Both the position numbers and the translations under genes were made by a program. From Seiridium cupressi (lineage: Eukaryota; Ascomycota; Sordariomycetes; Amphisphaeriales; Sporocadaceae): a DNA stretch of 64,000 nt. The notes under the pieces are model-generated. The model was not told the origin of the DNA and made no database searches. It worked only from the letters and a program-made list of their open reading frames with translations. Position 1 is the stretch's first letter, and every line of letters starts with the position of its first letter. This document shows, one piece after another, positions 10,264-21,569 of this stretch. The stretch covers positions 186,001-250,000 of the forward strand of contig JARVKI010000015.1 of assembly GCA_036674765.1 (NCBI GenBank), given 5' to 3'.

Positions 10264-12620
10264 TCACGCAGTCTCCAGTCTCATTTTCCCACGTATGCCA
10301 GATAGTTCATCCTGCTTGAGCATACGTTAGTACGAACTCGCTGGTGCTGGCGCAAACGCTTTGCGTGGATTAGTTTTAAGAGACTCACTTCGGCCTTCCT
10401 CTTTCCCAGTACGGGTTCTGGTGTACTCCTGTAAGCGCCCGCAGTGTTTGCAAGCCCGCCAGATACTTCCTGATGACAGCTGGCGTGGTATATCCGGCCA
10501 TCGACCTGGATGGCGTCTTCCCATACCCAATCCCCAGCATCATCAAGGTAAATCTGCTTGAAGTTCTCCTGACAGATGGGGCAGACACTATTTTTGAGGG
10601 CTGGGTCGCTCGGCACGGGGATATACTGGAGCTTGGGGGCCTTGAAAGACGAGCCTTGGGCACTGCTGGCATCGGGATTAGTAGCGCGGTCTTGGTCCAC
10701 GATCTCTCGGCTGTTTATCCAGTCCTACAATGTGTTAGCATGCATCTCCAAGTATTTGCCAGAAAAGGAAAGTCTTACTGTTTCGTCCACAAACCAACTT
10801 CTGTGTTGCCCACTCTTTTCTGCTTCTGCTATACGTTGGTTGACCCTGAAGTGCCAGTCCATATGCGCCGTCTTCTTCTTCTTGCCTTCCTCGTCGGGGG
10901 TGAATCTTCGCCCGCAATGCGTACACTGAGGGCCGAGAGCCTCGAACATGAGGGGAATTAGGTGAGGTCGGAATCTATTTGGCATTAGTTGAAGAAACTC
11001 GTGTTGCTTACATGGATACATACTGCTGTAGTGACGAGGTTTTGAATGCTATATCTCTGGTCAGGTTTTCGAGTGACGGAGGTCCCGTAGGAATGGGCGG
11101 TGGAAATGGCAGGGGCAAGCCCTGTGTCATGCTGGGCATCGGCGTTGCTCCACTAGAAGGGGTGGCAGCAGGAAGCATGCCAGCTTTCCGCAACATGTTC
11201 ATCAAGGCCATAGGATCAGGCGTCGTAGAAACCGGGGGTCGTTGGATCTCGGCCGGCTGAGGAGGTGGCGACCTGATCGCAACGGTTGCGGGAGGCGGCT
11301 GAGGCGTAGAAACTTGCGGCGTGGCAGAGCTCCTCGCCAGCAGCGCAGCCAGGGCGCCTGACCCTAGGAGAGAATCTAGAGACACTGCTGGAGCTGCTGC
11401 AGGAGTCGGGGCTACTGCTACAGGTTGGGGTACAGGTACGGGAGTGGGAGTTTGGGCTGGTGTAGCCCTTACTGTCACGGCGAGGCCAGCAATTTGATTT
11501 TTAATAGCCACTAACTGATCCTGAGGCAGATTATGAGCTTGAAGTATGCCTTGCAAATCCAAGAGCGCTTTGAGCTTCGTCTGTATACTAGGATCTCCAG
11601 GATTTCGTGCAAACTCAGCCCTGAAGGCCGTTATGAGGTTCTGTATGTCATCCTTCAAGGCATCTACACTGATCATAGGCTGGGGCGCTACGCCGTAGCC
11701 TCCATATGATGGCGGCTGAAAGGCAGGTATACTAGCCGGTGGTTGCGGTGTAGATTGAGAATGAGGTGGCTGATTCTATACGGCATATCAGCGCTGCGAG
11801 TTGATTCAAGGGAGCTACAGGGACATACCTGGAAGGGATACTGAGCGGGAGGGGGCTGTGTAGGAAGGTTGTATGGGCCGCCGTTCATGTTGGGAACCGG
11901 CGTAGAACCAGCAGGATAGCCGTTCATTTGAGAAGGAGGCCGTACACCAGGCGGCGTCGAAGTCTGTCGAAAAGGTACGCCTTGTTGAGATACTGGTCGG
12001 CCATGGACTAATCTCCTGACCTGTTCATTCCCCGATGCGGTTGCCCTGATCAAAGCGTTCTCAATGGGCTGAGTGACCTCCGGCGCAAACACTGGCCGTC
12101 TGTCAATGGAGCCAGGGATGGGTTCCTTCCACGTCTTGAACATTTCATGCATCTTTCGGCGTGTAGGCCCATCGGCCACGGCATAAGCTTCCCAAAAAGT
12201 GGTGTAGAGCCGCTTGGCAAAAAACAACGTGTAGGGCGTCCCGACGTTCTTAGATATAGAATCAAGCACATATAGAGCTGGGAGTTTCTTGTGTGGTGCT
12301 GCCTGCACAAATGGTAAGCGATGAATTCAACGGGGATAGATCATTGGTAGCCGAGAGATTTGGTTCGTCGTCTGTCTCCTTACCAGAACAGTGTCTGGAT
12401 GAGAGATCTGAAGCAGACACGACGTTGGTATGGTGTATCGAAGGAATTAGCCTACCTGTTTGATATGGTCTTGCAATGCCTGTGAAATAGCAAGTGCATC
12501 TTCTGTACTTTCTCGGGCGATCTGAGTCAAGTTCTGGATTTCATATCGGCTATTCATCTGGAGGCCCTCGAGCGCTTCCCGGAAGTCTTCAAGCAGACCC
12601 TCGGATTCCTGGGTAGCCAT
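10264..12620 (-). CDS. PCF11: mRNA cleavage and polyadenylation factor PCF11 (CFIA subunit)
   Basis: Nuclear protein of about 656 aa in six exons: 12456-12620, 11829-12302, 11024-11775, 10779-10974, 10389-10724 and 10264-10311. All joins keep phase. Pcf11 binds the phosphorylated RNA polymerase II C-terminal domain and, with Clp1, drives pre-mRNA cleavage and transcription termination. The N-terminal CTD-interaction domain spans about residues 7-140 (LPALYVLDSISKNVGTPYT, FKTWKEP). A Pro/Gln-rich middle follows, then two zinc-binding motifs: CTHCGRRF at about 481 with a paired MDWHFR, and CPICQENF at about 577 with HASC. The segment between the zinc motifs (WFVDET|DWINSRE) is the Clp1-binding type. 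The last exon adds only 15 residues. The start is the ATG at 12620; the in-frame TTG upstream is ignored. Confidence 0.93.
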
Positions 12621-13755
12621 GATGACGGTAATCAAAGTGCTGTTGCCTTAGGGCGCAAACTCTAGAAGGGAGGGAAGATGGGGAAGTGATTTTTTAGCTG
12701 GCGAATTGACAGCTATTAAAGACAAAGCTTCCTCTTCAATGCGTGCACTGCGAACAATAGAGCGTTGTCAAACGAAGATTATCACGATCGCTGCAAGTCC
12801 CTCTGAAAATCTCTTCATCAACAGATATTGAGACGTGGATTCTTGACCCAGCGCACCTCCACCAGGGCAGCCGTAGTAATTACCACCTCTTGAGACCACC
12901 TAGTGAGACCGAATAGCCTCCTAGAGGCTCCGCCTCCGAAGAGCCTTCGCCAATACAGAGCTCAGAAGTCCTCCCACGCCGACAGGCGCGCTTTCCCGGT
13001 ATTTCAGAGATGCCCTTGACCTCTAGTCCAGGCGCCTGTACACTACTGTCAATCAAGCTGTGTTGGGGTCAATGTGCGGTTGCTGGCGGTAAGTTGCAGA
13101 ACGGGGTTCGCCGGGCGGTTATATCGCGCCGTGAAACGAGAAGAGCTCTAGAGTACCGAAGAGTCAGTAGAGTCCCTGGCTGCGAAGTCGGTGGCTGTTC
13201 GGCGCGCGAAGAAGACAATCGAATGAATACTTTTGTGGTTGCGGGAGTTGCTGTCGGGTCTGACCCAGGCAGCTGCAAACAAGAAATGCGGCGGCACAAG
13301 TACGGATTTGGGGCGGATCTTTTTGTGCACGGACCATGCCCTTTGTCAGCATTGTCACTGTTATTTGCGCAAAGTGTCCCGAAGTGAATCAAAGGACATT
13401 ACCTGTTCCCCCACCTTCGTTTCGTAGGTACAACTTGGAGATTTTCATAATGTCTATTGCTCTCAAGAAAGAAAAGAAAAGAAATGGTCCATGGTCATGG
13501 TCAGCAGGAGTCACATCGAGTCAAGCGGCTGATTTATCGGAACTACAGGACAATGGGTGAAAAACATCCCTCGATTAAGGATGCTATAGTAATTAGGTCT
13601 AAGAGCAAATATCGCTGGTCTTCCTCATATCCTGGGTATCCCTTTATAAAGCAGAACCAAACGCCTCATCCTATGCAGATCATGATTTCCAGCGCTTGCT
13701 AGAGACCATCATATTGTTTTGTCTTGACAGCAGCTGACTAGAGCCGGACGCCTCA
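12621..13755. other. Intergenic region downstream of DUF7598 gene / upstream of PCF11
   Basis: Contains the presumed PCF11 promoter and the 3' flank of the DUF7598 gene. No gene is supported. Overlapping open frames near 13010-13390 occur on both strands without recognisable motifs. Confidence 0.55.
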
Positions 13756-13790
13756 TTATATGTGAGTAAAGCCGGACGCCTCACTATATC
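13735..13790. repeat. 28-bp tandem duplication across a stop codon
   Basis: Two adjacent 28-bp units, 13735-13762 and 13763-13790, agree at about 24 of 28 positions and share the core GCCGGACGCCTCA. On the minus strand the second unit codes for the last residues of the DUF7598 protein (SEASGF), and the first unit contains its TAA stop (13756-13758). Confidence 0.85.
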
Positions 13791-14535
13791 CACTGAACGA
13801 TCCCCGGCGCATAGCAGGGTGCTGAAGAGTTGGAGGTCGCTGGATCTCGGGAGCAATAGGAGAGCCCCGATCCATGGGAGGGAATCCCTTCTCAATATCG
13901 TCAGGGTGCATAGGCCCGCTGATTTGAGGCTTCTTGCTCCTGCCGAAAGGGTTGAACATGGACTTGGTCTTCTCCTTGTGAGTCGAATAAGTTCGCTGGG
14001 AGGCGTAGCTGCTGCCAGTGTCGGGAAACTCTTCGCTAGGCACCGTCTCGCCCGTGTTTCGGAACGTACGAAGGTTGCGACCTTGACGCTTTCCAAACCA
14101 CCAGGACATAATGAAATTGGTGACGCCGAAGATGTAGGATAGAATACCAGCAGCCATGCAGACGTTCCAGAAAATGGTGCCCATCTTGTCTTGCGTGAAG
14201 CGATCGTCACTCAGCTTCCCAAGGATGTGAGATCCCATCATGAGCATGGCGAAACCGAGCCAGGTCAGCCCCCGTCCAGGTCCAAAAGCCGGCCAGTTTC
14301 TGATGAACCACTTGCCCCAGACACCAATCTCGGATAGGCCCAAAAAGAAGCAGACGATGACAATGAATGCCATGGCGATATCACTGAAAAAGGTGAAAGC
14401 ATCGGGCATCTTGGCTACAACCATGAGGACGGCCGACGAGACAGCAATCGTGGTGAGGACGATGATATTGCAAGCACGGAGGATGTTGAGGGCGATAAAC
14501 CCCCAGCCCTTTCCGGCGATGTTGAGACTAAGCAT
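13756..14535 (-). CDS. DUF7598-type four-helix membrane protein
   Basis: Intronless 259-aa membrane protein. I place it by its overall look with fungal DUF7598 proteins, whose function is not established. The N-terminal 150 residues contain about four hydrophobic segments (residues about 10-35, 45-70, 82-102 and 120-145), joined by short loops with GVWGKWFIRNWP and FTQDKMGTIFW. The C-terminal 100 residues are hydrophilic, Pro/Ser/Arg-rich and presumably cytosolic. The start is taken as the ATG at 14535 (MLSLNIAGKGW). An in-frame ATG at 14613 would add 26 polar residues ahead of the first helix and looks like 5' leader. The 3' end is reshaped by a 28-bp tandem duplication. Confidence 0.78.
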   Translation of the reverse strand: MLSLNIAGKGWGFIALNILRACNIIVLTTIAVSSAVLMVVAKMPDAFTFFSDIAMAFIVIVCFFLGLSEIGVWGKWFIRNWPAFGPGRGLTWLGFAMLMMGSHILGKLSDDRFTQDKMGTIFWNVCMAAGILSYIFGVTNFIMSWWFGKRQGRNLRTFRNTGETVPSEEFPDTGSSYASQRTYSTHKEKTKSMFNPFGRSKKPQISGPMHPDDIEKGFPPMDRGSPIAPEIQRPPTLQHPAMRRGSFSGYSEASGFTHI

Positions 14536-16551
14536 CTTGCGATATGAATCCTGTGGCGGGAAATGTTCTTTTTGGTTTCTGCACTTGTTGATTAGATCGG
14601 TTCTTCTCGGCATCTTACATTACCAAGGGTGGGACTACTCACTATGTATCGAGGCACGGCCTGTGGATAAACGGAGCCTGAAAGAGAGTATGCCTTGTGT
14701 AGTTTTGGCTTGGTGTTTGTGTGAGGATCTGGCCAGCAGGTCTGTTGAGGAAAAGAGAGTGAAGCTGTACGACAGAGTAGAGAATGTCAAGGGTGTGATG
14801 AACTACGAAGTAGAAGAGAAGCAGGGGCGGGAGTTGGATTGACTGCTTGTTTATAGAAGTGAATATGAAAGACTGTGTGTTAGTGATGCTGGTTATTCAC
14901 ATCCTTGTAGGACAATGAAGTGTGCAACCTCAAAGCGAAAGATAATGAAGCCGTCGTCTTTGGATGGGCAGGCCACGGGCTTTAAGGGAGAAAGGGCATC
15001 ATTGTCCCGCTAAGGCGAACAATCAAATGATTGAAGGACCAGCGCAAAGTCCAGCCGATATCTCTCTATGATTGTTTCGCATTGACCAAGCGTTTCCTAG
15101 AGTGCCAGCCAATGGATTTAGCCCTTCGCGGCCATTCTGGAGCCCAATGAAGCCCGACTGCCCATGTCAAGCGAGCAAGGGCAGAATGGAGCGGGTATAG
15201 GCCAGAACACGCGAGTCGGCTTGTCCAGGGCGAAGCAGACGCGTTCTTGCAGCTATTTTGCCTCCGTACACAAGACCATCCTGGCAGCAGTTCGACACAG
15301 AGTGGCTCACCTGGAGGATCTTCACGACCAGGTATAAAAGTCGCATGGAGGACAGGAATAACCTTGCTTAGGCGCGAATGACCCTATCCAATGATTGAAG
15401 GGAAAACCTTGAACGGGGCAGTCAATCGTTGCATTATGCCCGGCAGAGGCATTTCGGGGCTCGTTGTCGCTTATACATTGATTGGCTGTAGAGTCGACAG
15501 GCTGTGTTTCATCATCTTTAGCCAGCGACCATTCCCCACCATCCTATAAGGCGATCAAGGCCATAATAGCGGCCCAGACCGCAGCCAAGCCGTCACGAAA
15601 TAATATGTGAAAATGCATGAGAGACTCACTTTCCTCGGTAGCATTGTACATGGACCACTTGAGGGCAATGCAAGCTCTAGAGCAGTGAGTTCAGATAGGC
15701 GATTTCATGAGTTCGAATCACGCCCAAGTAGATGCTATCATCACTCACCGTCTCCATGTAAGACCATTGTTGAGTATTGTATCGTAAACCCGATCTTGAA
15801 CGAAGTACAAACATGATCCTGGTTCTTTGGTCGCTGTCAGACATTTTCGGCTTCAAGCTGAGCCTATATGATCTTGCGGCATAACATTCTCGTAGACACT
15901 GTTTGGTTCCAAAGGACGCAAAGGTTCCAAGGGGTCTACGGGTAGTTTGAGGCAGCTTCCCGGTGTGGCCACACCAGCTTCGGATCGCATCTACCGGTGG
16001 TAGTTCTGGCCGCTGGCTGATGCCACAATCGGACTGCAAGCTCGAATGATGTTGGTTGAAATTTCCTGCAGGAGCAATTCTAAGAAAAGCACCCAAGCGG
16101 CCTGTGTTTGCGCGTCTAGTGAAACAATGCTAAACCAGAAGTCGACTTTCAGAGTTCAGCAGCCAGCCAGCACTATCTACGAAAGGGCCACGCTCCTACG
16201 CAGCGCCTTCGATGCCCTGTGGAGCACGATTTTCAGCGGTCTCGACCGCACCCAACGAACGACCTTCCCCTTGGTATTCCACTGCCGCGTTTAAATCACC
16301 AACGGTAAGCTCTGATTGGCTGCTATCGGTCCCTGCACCTTCCCATTCCACCACGACGCACCGGCTCAGGGCGAGACCCAAGTTCCGACAGCGCATTTTT
16401 CATTTCTCCCCAGGCCTCCCAGCGACCACTCATTCTCGCCGGCTGACATAAATCACGAAACAAGTCTCATCCCACATACGGTCGCCTGCTTCGGCTTCAG
16501 TGCACTACTTCGATTTAAGCGCTTTTCCTTACTGTTTCCCCGGAATAAAAC
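14536..16551. other. Long divergent intergenic region
   Basis: About 2 kb between the DUF7598 gene (-) and the SERF-like gene (+), with no supported gene. It contains a 12-bp sequence (AATGATTGAAGG) twice, at 15026-15037 and 15390-15401, each preceded by a similar TAGGCG-like stretch. It also has a tRNA B-box-like TTCGAATC near 15712 that does not fold into a tRNA. Confidence 0.5.
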
Positions 16552-16963
16552 ATGGCTCGCGGTAACCAGCGCGACAAGGCGCGTGAGAAGAACCTTAAGC
16601 AACAGGCGTCCATGGTAAGTGCGGCTTGCCAGTTGTAGTTTGTCGAATAAGCGCCTCCATTGCCCTGCCGGGGACGCGCGCCTACCGTAGGAGATTGCGC
16701 ATCGCTTGCCTTTTGGTAGTCTTCATGCTGCCTGGGAGAGATCACTGACCACATGACGTCTCGATACAGAAATCCAAGAACTCCAAGAGCGGCTCCGAGA
16801 TGCAGCGGGACAAGGACGCTGTCGCCGCCATCATGAAGCAGAAGCAGGCTGCCGGTAAGCATTCCGCAACCACGAGCCCTCTCTATGCTTCCAGACCGGT
16901 CGACTGACATGAGCTTGTCCCTTAGCCGAGGCGAAGAAAGCTGCTGAAACAGCAAAGAAATAA
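16552..16963 (+). CDS. SERF/4F5-family small basic protein
   Basis: Three exons, 16552-16614, 16770-16854 and 16926-16963, give a 61-aa protein that is easy to miss because each exon is tiny. It begins MARGNQRDKAREK, the hallmark of the 4F5/SERF family, and continues with KSKNSKSGSEMQRDKDAVAAI and an Ala/Lys-rich helix ending in AKK. SERF proteins (MOAG-4 in worms) are highly charged, bind nucleic acid and amyloid precursors, and lack an enzyme activity. Introns are 155 and 71 bp with GTAAGT/GTAAGC donors and CAG/TAG acceptors, and all phases agree. The family call is confident; the cellular role in fungi is not established. Confidence 0.9.
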
Positions 16964-18283
16964 AGCGAAACTTGAACCTTTCCGCCAGGTTGGATACGAA
17001 TAACGATGTGGCACGATCTCACGGCAAGAGCAGGGACGGCATGTTTTCTGGCGTCTAGGTAGAGCTCCTTTCGCGATAGATACCACAATAAAAGCTCGAT
17101 TGCATACCACAGCCACGTCTGGTCTCTGGATGGCCCGTATGTGATAAGAGCCCATGATCCCAAGGCATCGATACGCAGGCGGGGGAACTCCACACACCAT
17201 CCTGGAGTCCACGATTTTGGCCTTGTGATTGTCGTTCACAGGCTAGTTGCCTCTTCTTCGTGACAGCGGATACGCAGGAGAGGGCAATTTACTGTGTGAT
17301 ATGGGTTTGATGCTCCGCTAGAAAGTACTGACAACCTGCAAAAGTACGTTTGGTCGTGCTTATGTTAGACGAGAAACAATTGCTATACTTTCGAGAGGCA
17401 CTACACAACATGTCGAGCTAGCTGCGTAGATTGGTTCGCCATGGGCTACTTACTATTAGACAAGGAAAGGAGATGGACGACACTGTGTATATGTCAACTT
17501 ACATACATATGTGCACTCTACGAAAGGGTAGTGCTTTACTACAACCGGTTTTCCTGAATTGGAGTTTCACCTGGATGTTTCGTATGTTGAGGGAGCTCAG
17601 GAAGGGGAAATTACATGTGCCCCCTTTCCTTCTTCTTTTATTATTATTTTTATGTGTATAAGTAACAAATAAGAAGTGTCAAATCTTAGTGACGCCGATA
17701 TCAGAAGAGAAAAGGCTGGGCAAAGCCTGCAGATTGTATGATGCAGTCATAGCTAGGAAAAGGATTGATTTTCCTACATTGATCATCATGGTAATTTACA
17801 CATCAACAGCACATATCCTATGCACATAAGTTCAATCTGAACGGAGAGTTGCAGATATTTGACAGTGGTTCTTTTAAGTTATCAATGCTTAATAGCAAGG
17901 TCGATCCGCGACTTCTGTAAACATTTTATAGAAAGCATATTTGGTATGATCTCACTCGCACAACTCGACTACAAAGAAGTAAGAAAATCGTCTTTTTTAA
18001 TTTTATAATTCCATGGCCTATTAAGTTGCCCACCCCCGAGCCGGAAGGAAAATATTCATACGATCCAGTCATATATACCTCTCCGCCCATACTCCCTCGA
18101 GTATCCGGCAGGCGGGGAGAGGACGTTGTCTATGCCAGCCTCCCGGGCAACCAAAACTACCCTCCAATGAATAAGTTATGAAGCTTCGAATCTACAACAT
18201 TTACAAACAACAACTACTAATACCCAGGTATCATCTCATCATCAACCATCAAGCACTGGTATACAGGAGTCGCTTTGCCCCTT
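16964..18283. other. AT-rich intergenic region between convergent genes
   Basis: About 1.3 kb between the SERF-like gene (+) and the cupredoxin gene (-). AT content rises toward 17600-18060. I see no gene, repeat or structured RNA. Confidence 0.55.
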
Positions 18284-19387
18284 CTATGCCTCGATCATGC
18301 TGGCGGGCAAGGCGCCGGCAAAGCCACCAAAGGCGCCAACACCCTGGGCCTGGACAGCAGGGAAAGCACCGGTTCCGCACGACACAGCGCAGACACACTG
18401 GCCAGTACCGGGCTGCAACGTACCGAGACCTTGCTGGATGCTGCCGGTAGCGGTTGAGCCAGCAGCTGACGACGCTGCTGATGCAGCAGCCGACGAGGAT
18501 GAACCAGCAGCAGGAGCAGCAGCGGTGCCGTTTCCAGTGATTGCACTGCCAGCTCCTTTACCCTTCTGAGCAATAGCCATGGCTTGGAACATTGCCTGGG
18601 TCTTATCGGCGGTAGGGTTGATAGACATGGTCATACCCGTTCCGCAGTGGTTTGCCTGCTTGCAGTAGAACCCTAAATTACCAATTAGCTGGTATCTTAC
18701 ACTTCTCCGCGTTGAAATGCCTTACACAGTGGAGTAGCAACCATGACTTGCATGGCGACCTGTGGCGGTGGGCTGATTGTGTTGTTCGGGTTGGGCTGGA
18801 AGCTCGAGTCCATACCACCAGCAAGGGGATCACAGGGAGTGGCAAAAGAGGATTGCGTTGCAGTGTGGTTGTTGCTCATAAAAGTGAAGACAACAGTGTC
18901 GCCAACAGCGGCCTTGACCTCGGCGGGAGTGAAAACAAGACCAGCGGCACCACCAACGACAACCTGGTCCAAGTTAGCTAGAGTCTCGAAGGCCAATCTG
19001 CTCCACAGGTGAACATACCGAATGAGTAGCTCCAGTGCCAGCAACAACACTGGTCGCGCCAGCCCCAACAGTTGCGGTTCCAACAGTAGTAGCGGCAGCG
19101 GCACCAGCAGTCACTGTTTGTGTAACAGTGACCGCCTGGTTGATGGTAGTGGTTGCGGCGCCGTTTCCGGGGTTGTTCCACAGGATTATGATCTCCGTGG
19201 TGGAGGCCTGGACAACGACAGGCTGGTTGTTGTTGTTGTTGCTGCTGTTCTTGTTATTGTTGCTCTTGCTGTTATCGGCCTTGCTGTTCTTGCTGTCTTC
19301 CCTCTTCAACACCGGGTAGACATTATGAACGGACTTGGCGAGAGCCGGAGCCGCGATGGCCAATGCCAGAACTGCCGACAACTTCAT
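18284..19387 (-). CDS. Secreted serine-rich cupredoxin-domain protein
   Basis: 331-aa extracellular protein in three exons: 19019-19387, 18726-18963 and 18284-18672 (introns 55 and 53 bp, phases agree). A signal peptide (about residues 1-17, MKLSAVLALAIAAPALA) is followed by a dibasic site and an Asn/Ser/Lys low-complexity stretch. The cupredoxin fold spans about residues 124-220, with AGLVFTP, VGDTVVFTFMSNNH, CDPLAGGMDS and WFYCKQANHC. All four type-1 copper ligands are present: His156, Cys206, His211 and Met216. The C-terminal part is Ala/Ser-rich and ends in a weakly hydrophobic tail, so a GPI anchor is possible but unclear. Such proteins occur at fungal cell walls; the redox partner is unknown. 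Confidence 0.88.
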
Positions 19388-21569
19388 GATGACTGGTATA
19401 GGGTATTAAGTTGATAGGTTGTAGTATCAAAAGCTCCTCCTCTTTGTTGGGTGGTAGTCGTTTGCCTGAAAAACCGTAATGAACTGGCTCGGTGTATGCT
19501 GAAAGGGCGAGTGCCTGCTCGTGATGGAATAGAAGTAAAGGAACGATGTGGTAGACGAAGGGAAAATGAGCGAACACAAGCACACGGACAAACACGTCTG
19601 AAGAATGAAGAGACGGAAGAAACAACCCACCATCAGCGAGGCCCTCGAAGGGGTCCCCGTTGCTTATAATCGAGCATTGAAGATCGATGCTGAGCGTCAC
19701 AGCCACGGTCAGCTCATCCTGGCCCAGGAGCCGGTCTCGAAACAAGCACAACCGTCTGGGCACTGCCGGGGTCCTCCTTTGGCCCTGCAGCTGTTCCGCC
19801 CAGGAGTTCTCCAGCGCGAGCGAGCTCACTGCATTACCTTACCCTGTGAGGCTCAGAAGTCAAAAATGTGGACTGGGTCGGTTATTGGGCTATCCTACGG
19901 CTCTGTGTCCTGTGAGTGGCCTGCTCAGGAGGTGGATGTGACAGAGCTGTCTCGGGTCGTGTTTGGGCCCCTCGCTAAACTCTGCGTATGCGGTCATAGC
20001 ACGGATCCTGCTATCAGACCCGGGAAATGATCATACCGCATCTTTTTGCAGCTTGCCTGTCAGATCGTCAAAAGAGAACAAAAAGTAAAGACACATTAAA
20101 TAATCTCGTTCGAGGAATAGAATCGGAACGTTGAGGAAAATGACCTTGGCAGTGAAGGTATGTCATGTCGTCGTTTGCACGTGGAGTATAGAAGACCCTC
20201 AGCGTCGGGGTTAACTGCCGCTGCATTAAGCTTAACCATACCCTTAGCGCTAGCCCCCAGTCTCATGCATGCGGAGACTTGCGGCAGCTTGTCTTCAGCT
20301 CTTGCGGCAGGAGGTTTTCACGGGAAACTGCACACTGCCCCACATATTTCGCAAAAAAATTCAACGAATGTCTATAACAAAAATCGAGAAAAAAAGATTA
20401 AATGCTAAAACTTCGTATTCGAGTAAATTATTCTATGTCCCATAAGCTAGCATTTTTAAAAGATTTTGTTTTCGTTAAATTGGTGAGTTATATACACGCA
20501 GAATCGGAACGCCTTAGAGAAGTGTGCAGTTTCCCGTGAAAACCTCCTGGCGGCTCTGATGGATAACTCGGCTTCCAGCGCCTTCCTCCAGCCGGTCGGA
20601 GAGCCGAGAGTGCGCATTGCGCCGTCAGCATCAGGCCATGTTTCACTGTTAATGCACTGAAGAAACGAATCCAGGATCCATCGACAAGGAGTCTGTCTCG
20701 TCTTGGCATTAGATCTGCCCAACAAGTACCCAGTCTTTGCGCCATCCAATGTTACCCCCAAGCCTTCCGTTGTCTCGTCTTGGAAGTCCCACCCTAAAGA
20801 GTTCGGACTTATTCAGACCAACTTTGTTGCAGACAAGCTCTTGACTAGTCCTTCATGTTAATTGAATTGGCTGCCTTGACATGGGTCTAACGGCAGACGG
20901 GAGTCCTAATTTTCTCAGCAATCGAAGGGTGGCCAGGGCAAGAGTCCTGGGTATTGCGTCGAGACAACTCCACAACACTATAGTAGATGGTTTAGGTTCT
21001 ACTATCACTGGTATCGACGTGTCAAGAAACTCTGGAGGCCTCGCAGAATGTATCATGTGTGTCACTCAGGACTACCGCGTATGCTTTAGTCGAGAACTGG
21101 CGACAGGCTCCCACTGTGTTTCCATCACCATATTTTCACGACTGACGAGATCGATGGGTTTCTCATTCACACTCAGACCACTTACAAAACTGTTGGAATA
21201 GTTTGCATGCGTAGTTTCGACGCGGTCTGTCCTATGTTGCAACGGTGGGCTTGATTCTCTTGTCACTGGGATGACAGCGCCTGTCAGAATATCTCAGATG
21301 GTGAGCTCAGATTACTTTTGCGCCCAGACATGCTGGCATCTGTGTGTCAATAATGCCCTGCAACATTGCCGGTACTAATGCGCTTGCTAGTCCACGTTGC
21401 ATGGCGTGTCCCGCCTAGGACAAGTATGCACTGGGCGGCGTAGTGTTGGAACGTCAATCGTTACAGACTCCGGCTGTCTGATCAACCCGACGAAAAAAAA
21501 GGTCTGATGTCGGAAGCACTTCCGAAAGCAGATTAGATGTTTGATCCCCCGGGTCTTCAGGCCTTTATT
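19388..21569. other. Intergenic region carrying a possible MITE
   Basis: About 2.2 kb between the cupredoxin promoter (19388 onward) and the 3' end of the SMN-like gene. The only structure I can support is the inverted-repeat element at 20308-20549. Open frames here are short and motif-free. Confidence 0.55.
20308..20549. mobile_element. MITE-like element with 28-bp perfect terminal inverted repeats
   Basis: The 28 bases at 20308-20335 (beginning CAGGAGGTTTTCACGG) are the exact reverse complement of 20522-20549. They enclose 186 bp of mostly AT-rich, non-coding sequence. The bases just outside are GCGG on both sides (20304-20307 and 20550-20553), which could be a 4-bp target-site duplication. 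There is no transposase. The size and structure fit a non-autonomous miniature element. The chance of a 28-bp perfect inverted match at this distance is very low, but other copies in the genome would be needed to prove mobility. Confidence 0.6.

Noticed and set aside
12303..12455. Possible 24-bp microexon (ISHPDTVL) inside PCF11 intron 1
   Set aside because: It has usable flanking signals, but adding it would lengthen the conserved CTD-interaction helix junction (IKQ|AAPHKKLPAL), which already has the expected length.
15661..15735. tRNA-like stretch with a TTCGAATC B-box at about 15712
   Set aside because: The T-arm pairs poorly, the D-arm is collapsed, and no 7-bp acceptor stem could be formed. 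At best it is a decayed tRNA or SINE fragment.
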